NCBI RefSeq assembly: GCF_036321025.1
Contig: NZ_JAZAPB010000002.1
Span: 744,001 to 808,000 of the forward strand
DNA: 64,000 nt
Source: Alteraurantiacibacter hainanensis
GTDB lineage: Bacteria > Pseudomonadota > Alphaproteobacteria > Sphingomonadales > Sphingomonadaceae
Direction of reading: 5' to 3'
The number at the start of each line of letters is the position of its first letter. The stretch's first letter is position 1. Under the pieces are notes generated by a model. The model was not told the DNA's origin and did no database searches. It saw only the letters and a program-made list of their open reading frames with translations. Both the position numbers and the translations under genes were made by a program. Below, one piece after another: positions 25,102 through 32,559 of this stretch.

Positions 25102-26919
25102 TCAGGCGGGTACCTGCAGGGCGCGCTCGCTGTAGGCCACGTTCCACTCGCCCAGGTCTTCGAGCATGATCTCGGCGGTCTTTTCCAGTTCCGCGTTCAG
25201 CTCTTCAAGTTCGGTCAGCGAGGCGATGCGTCGGTCGTTCACCGTGAGACTGTTGATCGTGCTGCGCGAACGGCTTGCCGTCAGCAAGTGTTCGCCGTGC
25301 CCTCTCAGGCCGAAGACGGCCGCACCCAGTGCAGGAAAGCCGGCGGTGACGAACACGAAGAAATACGTCCATTCCGAGATAAATTCGTAAGCCACGAAAT
25401 AGCCGACCAGGTAGCAGGCGCAGGCTGCGATCACTGCGCCCATCAGGAAGTTGCCTACCTCGTGGAGCTGATGATCGAGATGTTGCATCCGCTCGGCGTT
25501 GAACTTGTGATAGGCGATTTGCGGTGCGATCTGCTCGGTCCTGATTTCATCGGCCAACTGCCTGACCATATCCTCATCGACCACGCCCACCGGGTTTGTC
25601 ATCTCGCGCCAGATCGCGGTGGCATACCAGCGCGTCCAGTCTGGCGTGGCAGTGCCCGCCTTCTTGAAGGCATAGCTATTCCGGAAGGGAGGAGCTGAGA
25701 GGCCCGTGCGCTTGAGATAGGCGAGGGGACGAAGCGATTCGGCCAAGTGCCGGTATTGCAGCCAGCGCCGATGCCAGTCGCGGCTCATGCCGTAGCGCGT
25801 ATTGGAAAAGAGCAGGTAGATGATCACCAATTCACCCGCGACCAGAAAGGGTTTCGCTGCCGGGAAGAACAGCCCGGAAAGGGCCACCAGCACGGCCAAC
25901 GCAGCCAGCAGATAGTTCGTCACGTGACCGCTTCTGAAGCGTTGTGCGCAGCGTATGGCGAGAAAATTCGCCCAGTTATACGCGGCGAAATGGGAATCGT
26001 CCTTGTCGCGGGAGCCCCCGATACGCTCCTGCATGTTCTGAGCGATCGACTGTTGCCGCCAGGGATGCTTTCCGAGCTTCTTGATACCCAGGAGCCATAA
26101 CATCACCGGATACTCGATCCGCCGATTGATCAGGATTTCGGTCTCCCGGTAATAGTGGCTGAGTGCTGCCTTTGCCTGTTCGTTCTCGAGCCAGAGAATG
26201 TCGCGAATGAGGCGTTCATACTGGGCTTCGCTTCCCAACGGTTCGTGAATTGGCTCTATGGCATCGCCGCCGGTAATCAGACGGACCGGCTCGAATTGCC
26301 GTGCCTCCCGATTGAACGGGACATGCAGGACCGCCACGCCTGCCCGCAGGGCCAGGTCCACGACGTGCGCGGTCCCACCCGGCCCATTGCCTTTCCCGCC
26401 GTCCCATACCGCGATCAGGATATCGGAAGCAGCGATGATCCCCTTGCCGACCAAGACGTAGGCAGCGTCTTCTGCAGTTCGGCATCCTGGCAAGGCGAAG
26501 ATCTCATCGGAGGTTCCCAGGTGCTCCTGGAACTTGATATGCTCTTCCCGCTTCGTGAAATCGCGCGCGTATTCTTCGGAAGGGAATGGCAGGAGAGCGC
26601 GGACATAAAAGCTGTTGTCGCTGGCGCTGAGCGCGGCGATCTGGTCCGCCCCGGTTGCGAGACCGCTATGTAACCGGAAAGAAGGAGCATCCTCGGCGAA
26701 AAGCGAAGAGTCTGCGGCGTGCAACTGAAGCACTGTTTCTCGCAGTTGCACGAATATTTCGCTCAACCTGTCGTGAAGTGCGTCGGCGAGTTCGTCAGGG
26801 AGGACATTCGCGCGGTGGCCGGTAATTCCGACGTTCAAGGTGAGGCGCGGCCTGGGTGGATGCTTCAGAGCGACGTTGGTCCGAACCTCCGGATTACGCA
26901 TCGCTCGATTGCCCGTCAT
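25102..26919 (-). CDS. SLOG-SLATT-like membrane protein
   Basis: 605 residues. The N-terminus has a SLOG/DprA-like nucleotide-binding fold: LTLNVGITGHR (31-36 for the GITGHR motif), SGLATGADQ (85-93), and ASDILIAVWDGG. The C-terminal half looks like a SLATT/DUF4231-type membrane module: two pairs of hydrophobic helices (about 336-372 and 490-538) around the motif DWHRRWLQYRHLAESLR (about 381-397). SLOG domains bind nucleotide-derived ligands, and SLATT proteins are thought to be membrane-acting effectors in conflict systems. It overlaps the TIR-FHA gene by 26 bases (8 if ATG 26901 is used), so the two are made together. Domain calls are by eye; a profile search would settle them. Confidence 0.72.
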   Translation of the reverse strand: MTGNRAMRNPEVRTNVALKHPPRPRLTLNVGITGHRANVLPDELADALHDRLSEIFVQLRETVLQLHAADSSLFAEDAPSFRLHSGLATGADQIAALSASDNSFYVRALLPFPSEEYARDFTKREEHIKFQEHLGTSDEIFALPGCRTAEDAAYVLVGKGIIAASDILIAVWDGGKGNGPGGTAHVVDLALRAGVAVLHVPFNREARQFEPVRLITGGDAIEPIHEPLGSEAQYERLIRDILWLENEQAKAALSHYYRETEILINRRIEYPVMLWLLGIKKLGKHPWRQQSIAQNMQERIGGSRDKDDSHFAAYNWANFLAIRCAQRFRSGHVTNYLLAALAVLVALSGLFFPAAKPFLVAGELVIIYLLFSNTRYGMSRDWHRRWLQYRHLAESLRPLAYLKRTGLSAPPFRNSYAFKKAGTATPDWTRWYATAIWREMTNPVGVVDEDMVRQLADEIRTEQIAPQIAYHKFNAERMQHLDHQLHEVGNFLMGAVIAACACYLVGYFVAYEFISEWTYFFVFVTAGFPALGAAVFGLRGHGEHLLTASRSRSTINSLTVNDRRIASLTELEELNAELEKTAEIMLEDLGEWNVAYSERALQVPA

Positions 26920-27772
26920 CGTGCAGCAGTTCGATCCCGCCGATATGCAGCACCGAACCCGGCGGCAGTCTGGTCGGCTCGCTCACTCGGACCCCGTCGA
27001 CGTACGTGCCATTTGTGGAGTTCAGATCGGTTACCACAAGATCATCGCCTTCGACCTCGATCATGCAATGGCGGCGAGAGATCCTTCGATCATCGAGAAT
27101 AATGTCTGCGGGTGCGACCCTGCCCACCGTGGCACCCAGGGGACCGACCTCGAAGTCTTCGATCACTTTTCCTTGCTCGATCAGCAGCAGGCGGGACACA
27201 GACCTGTAGGGTGCCGAGGACGAGGTAAAGAATTGCGTCGCTTCGAAGGCCTCACCCTCGTCCTCGTCGCCGCCCGCTGGCTCCGGCACGTCCATCTGGG
27301 GGACGGGGTCCGGAATTGCAGGGGGTTCTTGAGGCAAGTCCGATGCCGCGGCGACTTCACCTCTTTGCGCCATGACCTGGCTCATCGTCCGCTTCAGATC
27401 TCTCAGGAAGGAGAGCCAAGCTGGATGCTGCGGATCGTTGTCCCACTCGCTCAGGTCGGCCGTGTGGATGAGTTCGAAGATTATCGGGCGTTCACATGGC
27501 TCGATTATCGCAGGGGCGAGCTTCCTGCGCCGATCTGCGGAAGTGGCTTCGGCGCGCACCCAGCGGGACCTTACCGAGCGCGGAGACCATAGGACTACAA
27601 CCGCCTTGGCCTCGTTCAGGTGGTCTTCGATAACCATGTCGAAGCTGTCGCCGGAATGGAGAGCATCGTCCCACCAGACATCGTAACCTTCGCGCTCAAG
27701 GCAACTGGCGACGACGCTCGCCTTGTCGTGATCCTCCCGGCTGTAGGAAATAAAGATGTCTGTAGAAGTCAG
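26894..27772 (-). CDS. TIR-FHA fusion protein
   Basis: About 292 residues if translation starts at CTG 27772. An N-terminal TIR domain (about 4-120) begins TDIFISYSREDHDKAS, with EGYDVWWDDALHSGDSF forming strand B and the BB loop. SRWVRAE supplies the W-x3-E glutamate (about Glu75) that is catalytic in NAD-cleaving TIRs. An acidic Pro-rich linker (about 145-185) precedes a complete FHA domain (about 190-285; GATVGR, DDRRISRRHCMIE, LNSTNGTYVDG) that should bind phosphothreonine. No ATG, GTG or TTG lies upstream of the TIR strand in this frame; a stop occurs at 27824-27826. CTG with GGGGG ahead, or ATC at 27820 with AGGA ahead, are candidate starts. ATG 27637 would cut off a third of the TIR. 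Confidence 0.72.
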   Translation of the reverse strand: MTSTDIFISYSREDHDKASVVASCLEREGYDVWWDDALHSGDSFDMVIEDHLNEAKAVVVLWSPRSVRSRWVRAEATSADRRRKLAPAIIEPCERPIIFELIHTADLSEWDNDPQHPAWLSFLRDLKRTMSQVMAQRGEVAAASDLPQEPPAIPDPVPQMDVPEPAGGDEDEGEAFEATQFFTSSSAPYRSVSRLLLIEQGKVIEDFEVGPLGATVGRVAPADIILDDRRISRRHCMIEVEGDDLVVTDLNSTNGTYVDGVRVSEPTRLPPGSVLHIGGIELLHDDGQSSDA

Positions 27773-27980
27773 GTCTTTGCCCCCGAAATACCAGCCAGCC
27801 CGATCAGCCTTGGCTTGGATTAGTCAATCCTGCTTCAATGCAGAAAGCAGAACTTGCCCATTTCAAGCAAGCCCCAACTCAGAATTCCAGACTTTTCAAG
27901 AAGTGAGCTTCAGATCATTCGCGGCCGAAGGCGGCTGAACAATTTCGACAGCCAATTCTCGATTTGGTGTTCTTGCCTTA

Positions 27981-28436
27981 TTAGCTCTCAAGCTCTGGTT
28001 CACGCCAAAGTCTCTCCATCATCAGATAGCTGAACGATGCGCTCCAGGCGATGAGAACGAGGCCCGTAAGCGCTTCAATGCCTGCAAGAATACGGATGGT
28101 TCCGATGGGAAGAATGTCGCCGACACCAAGGGTCGTGTAGGACGATATCGAGAAATAGAAGTACCCCGTCAGGCCGGATGCGTCTCCGGCGCTTGCACCC
28201 TGCAGCTCACCTAACGAGGTGTGCCAGTGGAGCAGGTAGTATGTCAGCGCAAACAACATTACTTCGGCCAAATGAGCGATAAAAATCATGCTCATGACAA
28301 AGATGATAGGCCGCCTGATTTTCATTTCACCGCTGAAAATCAATCGAGCGCATTTCCTGAGCACTGCGTAGTGCAGATATAGACTTGCACTAACTAGCAC
28401 GCCGGCAATCAGGGTCACCACGAGAAGATTTACCAC
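27981..28436 (-). CDS. ion channel of the K+ channel pore family (Ion_trans_2)
   Basis: 151 residues from a GTG start with AAAGGGGGCGG ahead of it. Helices lie at about 2-25, 47-70 and 121-143. Between the last two is a pore loop with the selectivity filter TLGVGD in SYTTLGVGDI, a variant of the canonical TVGYGD. The protein ends soon after the last helix, with no RCK or cyclic-nucleotide domain, so it is a minimal potassium-channel-like protein. It lies upstream of TIR-FHA on the same strand with a 208-base gap, so co-transcription is possible but not assured. It could be an effector of the neighbouring system or an unrelated channel. Confidence 0.8.
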   Translation of the reverse strand: MVNLLVVTLIAGVLVSASLYLHYAVLRKCARLIFSGEMKIRRPIIFVMSMIFIAHLAEVMLFALTYYLLHWHTSLGELQGASAGDASGLTGYFYFSISSYTTLGVGDILPIGTIRILAGIEALTGLVLIAWSASFSYLMMERLWREPELES

Positions 28437-28681
28437 GCCGCCCCCTTTCGATGGTTTGATGAAAGCATTCAGCGACTAAACGCGCAAGCTCTAGCTCACT
28501 GCGCATTGAAATGGATGTGCAAATTATCCTTCGGCAAAGAAGTCCCACAGTCGCTAGCGACCGGGTTGCGGACAATTGTTGAAGACAGAGCGGTAGGTTC
28601 TGAGAAGTCCCTTGGCTTTCGAAGGCGCCGCGCAAGCGGGCTGCTGGGCCCGTCGTGCGAGTAATTACTTCCCAAACCGCA

Positions 28682-31294
28682 CTACCTGCTGACTTCCAGG
28701 CTCGCCCCCGCGATGAAAGCGCCGCCGGGGCCAGGGCCCGTAAGGCTCGCGCCCACGCCGCCGCTGGGGCTGAGCATGCTGCCATCGCCCCCATTGTTGA
28801 CCACCAGCTTGACCCACAAGGCGTCCTCTCCGCGGTACCAGGACGTTTCCGAAGCCGCGTGCAAGGAATCGAGATCGGGTTGCATCGCCCCGGCACTGGC
28901 CGAGGTGAAACCGGGCAGTTCGACGATGACCGAGGAGCCATCGTCCATTTCCCGCAGGGACAATGACAGATCCTTCCTGCTGGTCTCCACGCGCACTTCC
29001 GCGCCGCTACGCAGGGTCGTCTCACCGGTGTATTCGAAGCGCCTGCCGTTGCGGCTGAGGATGACCGGATCGGCGATGGGACCATTGCCGAAGCCGAACA
29101 TGCCACCCACGCTGAAGCGGCCGAAGTCCCCCTGGCAGACGGCAGCGCCCCAGTCGGGCTTCATTTCGCAGGCATCTTCGTCGGAGGCGATCCCGTTGTC
29201 GAGAACGATGTAGGCGCCGGGTATGCCACTAACGGAACCGTCGCGGTCCCGGATCGTCGCGCCGCGCCAGGCATTCTTGCGGCCGAAATCGGAAGCCCAG
29301 CGGCGCACGACCGGCGGGAAGCTGACCGGCTTGGAATTGACGAAAGTCGCCCCTTCCACGGCGTTCTCCGTGCTCATGCCGAAACTGGTATACATCAGGT
29401 AGGACAAGGCCCCGGCATCGCGGCGTTCGTTCGGCTGAAAGTTCACGAACGTCGTGTCCTGAACGTCGTGCCGCAGGTCGTAGAATTCATAGCCCCGGAT
29501 GGGAAAATCCGCGTATTCGGTGGGCAGGCTGCGGCCGTAGGCGATCTCCTCGGCCGTCGAGGGATTGCCGATGTTCTCGCTCTCGCCGACGAACACCGAG
29601 TCCACGACGCGCGAGGTATATTCGGCCCTGCCCACTGCGGACGCGGCGTGCGTGAAGCCGATGGCATTGTCGGCAACGCGTAGGTTGCGGAACAGGTGCA
29701 GTTCCCCGCGCGCCCAGACCGCACCGTTGCGGTTCTTGTAGCCGGTGAAATCCTCGAACAACGAAACCTGCGGTTCGGTGTCGGGGTTTGACGGGTCGAG
29801 AGTGGGGAAGTGGTAGTTGCTGCCCCCCACGCTGAAAGTGCCGTCGGGGTTGGGGCCGCGGTCGAACATCAGGCCATCGAAATTGGAATGGGCGGTATTG
29901 CCGCTGAACTCGCGCACGCGGGTGCGGCGCGGCCAGGTATTCTCGCTGGTCTGCGTGCCTTCAAAGGCGCCCGTCGGATGCACTGGCAGCGCGAACCAGA
30001 ACCCGATCTGATCGGAGCCGGCGGCCACGTTGTCGCGATAGATGTTGTCCGGGTTCGTGATCCAGAAGGTGGAGGCCGTGTTGTCGGAGGGAAGCAGGAT
30101 GTGCTCGGATGCCTGCCCCTCCGGCCCGGTGATCGGACGGCCCGGCGCCAGGTTGGTGGGGATGCAGGGCAGGGTGGGGTGGCACTTGGTCTGGATGCCG
30201 AGGTTGCGCACGAACTGGTTGCCCGTCTCCACGCCATCCTCGAGGAAGAAGCAGTGACCGACAGTGTCGAAGGTCACGTTGTTTTCCACCCGCGCGTTGT
30301 TCGTGCCATGCACTGTAACGCAGCGATTGTAGCTGTTATGGATCGCGGAATTACGGACGTACTGGCCGAGGCCTTCACCGATCAGGTGCCAGTGGATGGG
30401 ATAGCGCGCCAGGTTCAGGTGCTGGCCCATGCGGAACAGCTCTACGCCCGAGACGAACATCCGGGAGCCCGACATCGCCATGATGTGTCCGCCGAAATAG
30501 GACTCTTCGGAATCCTCTGACGACTGGATGCGGATATTGCGCGTCAGCAGCCCCACTTCTCCGCGCTGGTCGACGCCGTGGGTGATAGCTCCGAAATGCA
30601 TGAACTCTAGCGGGCGATCCAGTGTGATGACGTTGCCTTCAACGGCGGTCACCGTGCGCTTTTCGGACTGGCGCGGGTCGAAGTCGGTAGAAGCGAGCAC
30701 GATCTCGTCGCCCTGTCGCCAGTCGCCTGCATCAAGCACTTCGATGGACGAGCTTCCGGCCTCGGCGGTGCGCGCCAGCTTGGTCCAGCTGTGGTCGCGA
30801 TTGCCCTGCAGGCTGAGCGTGCCGCCCATCAGCATGATCCCGCGATCGCCCATCGTGTTGATGTCCTCTCCGGGGAAGGCATCGGTGAGGGTGATCGTGG
30901 CCTTGCTGGTGTGCGGCTCGTCCTCGCTGCCGATATGCAGGGCGCCGCCGCGCACGTAGATCCAGTCGGTTGCCAGATCGATGTCGAGCGCGTCGGAAAA
31001 GCGGAGCGTGCCATCGATCGTCAGGCTGCGCAGGGGAGGTGGAGCGATGTCGAGAACGACGTCGGTTCCTCGCGCGATCGTTACCGCGTCGCCCGCGTCC
31101 GGCACTCGGCCATCGGGCCAGGATGCAGGGTCGGACCATAGCAGGGGACGGACCGCTGCCGGCAGCGCGTCTGCGTTGGCCACGGTCTGCTGGTGATCAT
31201 GTGCCGATTGTGCGTCGGCCTCGGCGGCCAGACCCGGCAGACACGTGCCGGCAAGCAGAAGGGAAAAACCGATCAGGTGAAATCGCAGATGCAT
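28682..31294 (-). CDS. exported G8-domain/right-handed beta-helix protein (CEMIP/TMEM2-like)
   Basis: 870 residues with a signal peptide (LIGFSLLLAGTCLPGLA). A G8 domain is visible at about 50-190: WSDPASWPDGRVP, GDAVTIARGTDVVLD, RSLTIDGTLRF, and GGALHIGSEDEPH. Then comes GDEIVLASTDFDPRQSEKR, ITLDRPLEFMHFG and RGEVGLLTRNIRIQSS, which recall animal CEMIP and TMEM2. A long beta-helix follows (YPIHWHLIGEG, IHNSYNRCVTVHGTNNARVENNV). Animal relatives take part in hyaluronan depolymerisation; bacterial members are uncharacterised. ATG 31294 has GGGGG nine bases upstream; ATG 31300 is the alternative. It is probably periplasmic or secreted and might act on a polysaccharide. Domain calls are by eye. 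Confidence 0.72.
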   Translation of the reverse strand: MHLRFHLIGFSLLLAGTCLPGLAAEADAQSAHDHQQTVANADALPAAVRPLLWSDPASWPDGRVPDAGDAVTIARGTDVVLDIAPPPLRSLTIDGTLRFSDALDIDLATDWIYVRGGALHIGSEDEPHTSKATITLTDAFPGEDINTMGDRGIMLMGGTLSLQGNRDHSWTKLARTAEAGSSSIEVLDAGDWRQGDEIVLASTDFDPRQSEKRTVTAVEGNVITLDRPLEFMHFGAITHGVDQRGEVGLLTRNIRIQSSEDSEESYFGGHIMAMSGSRMFVSGVELFRMGQHLNLARYPIHWHLIGEGLGQYVRNSAIHNSYNRCVTVHGTNNARVENNVTFDTVGHCFFLEDGVETGNQFVRNLGIQTKCHPTLPCIPTNLAPGRPITGPEGQASEHILLPSDNTASTFWITNPDNIYRDNVAAGSDQIGFWFALPVHPTGAFEGTQTSENTWPRRTRVREFSGNTAHSNFDGLMFDRGPNPDGTFSVGGSNYHFPTLDPSNPDTEPQVSLFEDFTGYKNRNGAVWARGELHLFRNLRVADNAIGFTHAASAVGRAEYTSRVVDSVFVGESENIGNPSTAEEIAYGRSLPTEYADFPIRGYEFYDLRHDVQDTTFVNFQPNERRDAGALSYLMYTSFGMSTENAVEGATFVNSKPVSFPPVVRRWASDFGRKNAWRGATIRDRDGSVSGIPGAYIVLDNGIASDEDACEMKPDWGAAVCQGDFGRFSVGGMFGFGNGPIADPVILSRNGRRFEYTGETTLRSGAEVRVETSRKDLSLSLREMDDGSSVIVELPGFTSASAGAMQPDLDSLHAASETSWYRGEDALWVKLVVNNGGDGSMLSPSGGVGASLTGPGPGGAFIAGASLEVSR

Positions 31295-31359
31295 GAACAT
31301 GACCCCCGTCGCCGGGGAGCGATTCCCGGCATCCTCTCTCTACGGGCATCTTTGCAGCG

Positions 31360-31386
31360 CTTCGGGAGATTGCAAGTCTCCTGAAG
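31360..31386. promoter_or_regulatory. inverted repeat upstream of RND operon
   Basis: CTTCGGGAGA, seven-base spacer, TCTCCTGAAG: ten-base arms with one mismatch. It lies between the divergent G8-protein and RND adaptor genes, about 60 bases before either start, suiting an operator for an efflux regulator encoded elsewhere. It could also be a transcribed hairpin. Confidence 0.4.
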
Positions 31387-31446
31387 CTTCGCGCCCGGGA
31401 GGGGGTAGGGCGCCCGGCGAAAACAGAGCCTAAAGCATGGCTTTCA

Positions 31447-32559
31447 ATGACTGACCAGTCGTCTACAACCCTCGTGATGAGAGCCCCCCATCTCATGTGT
31501 GCAATCGTGGCATTCTTTCTCGCGGCCTGTTCGGAGGACGCGGAAAGGGAAGCTGACGATCCCGTCGCCATCGTGGCCGAGAACCCCGTGATGCTGGCGG
31601 AGCAACTGACCGTGGAGGCGGTCGGCTCCGCAAGAGCTTCGACGTCGGCCGATCTCTATCCGGAAACCGCCGGGCGCGTTGTCGCGGTGCGATTTTCCGC
31701 AGGCGACTTCGTGCGCGAGGGACAGCCGCTCGTGGTCCTCGATTCCCGGCAGGAGCGGCTGGCGGTGGACCTTGCGCGGGTGCAGGTACAGGAAGCCTCG
31801 CAGCTGCTTGCGCGCTATCGTCGCATCGAGGATACCGGCGCCATATCGGAAAGCCAGATCGAGGCCGGTGAGACGGCCCTCGCCAGCGCACGGGTCGAAC
31901 TGGAGCAGGCCCGCGCGGCCCTGGCCGACCGTACGGTGCGCGCGCCCTTCAGCGGACATATCGGCCTGACCGAGGTCGACCCCGGTGACAGGATCGGGCC
32001 GGATACGCTGATTGCTCAGCTCGATCAGCGCTCCACCCTGTATGTCGATTTCCCTGCACCCGAAGGCGCTTTCTCTCGCCTGAGTGCCGGAACCGTGGTG
32101 GACGTGACGCCCTTTTCCGACCCCGACAGGACCATGTCCGCAAGGGTCGTTGCGGTGGACAGTTCCATCGCCAGCGAACAGCGCACCTACATCGTGCGAA
32201 CGGCAATCGACAATTCGGACGATCGGCTGCGACCCGGCATGAGCTTCCGCGTCCAGTTCGAAGGGGCAGGCATAACCCGGCCCGCCGTGCCTGAGGAGGC
32301 GATAGTCTGGGGCGGCGAGGGATCCTATCTCTGGCAGGTGGTGAACGAGGCCGCGCAGCGTGTGCCGGTGACGATCACCTCGCGGCGCGATGGCCTGGCC
32401 CTGGTCGACGCTGAAATAGGCGCGAACGACATGGTCATCGTGGAGGGCGTCCAGAAGGTTCGCGAGGGACAGGCGGTTGCACTGGTGCAGCCCATGCAGC
32501 AGGACACCGTACCGGTGCAGATGGGGCAGGGCGATGCTGCCGTGGAAGCCGGATCGTGA
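31447..32559 (+). CDS. RND efflux periplasmic adaptor (MFP), lipoprotein
   Basis: 370 residues. The signal peptide ends with FFLAAC, a lipobox, so it is a lipid-anchored membrane-fusion protein. The usual order follows: a lipoyl-like half (GRVVAVRFSAGDFVREGQPL), an alpha-hairpin (QLLARYRRIEDTGAISESQIEAGE begins it), the second lipoyl half (DRTVRAPFSGHIGLTEVDPGD), then the beta-barrel and membrane-proximal domains. It bridges the inner-membrane pump and outer-membrane duct. Neither the ATG used nor the one 10 codons later (31477) has a strong ribosome site. Its stop overlaps the pump start by four bases (GTGA). Confidence 0.88.
   Translation: MTDQSSTTLVMRAPHLMCAIVAFFLAACSEDAEREADDPVAIVAENPVMLAEQLTVEAVGSARASTSADLYPETAGRVVAVRFSAGDFVREGQPLVVLDSRQERLAVDLARVQVQEASQLLARYRRIEDTGAISESQIEAGETALASARVELEQARAALADRTVRAPFSGHIGLTEVDPGDRIGPDTLIAQLDQRSTLYVDFPAPEGAFSRLSAGTVVDVTPFSDPDRTMSARVVAVDSSIASEQRTYIVRTAIDNSDDRLRPGMSFRVQFEGAGITRPAVPEEAIVWGGEGSYLWQVVNEAAQRVPVTITSRRDGLALVDAEIGANDMVIVEGVQKVREGQAVALVQPMQQDTVPVQMGQGDAAVEAGS

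Noticed and set aside
22049..27772. Type VI secretion regulatory cluster (PppA/PpkA/Fha)
   Set aside because: Kinase, phosphatase and FHA parts are present, but no tss/vgr/hcp genes occur within the window and the FHA protein carries a TIR domain, so a secretion role is not supported.
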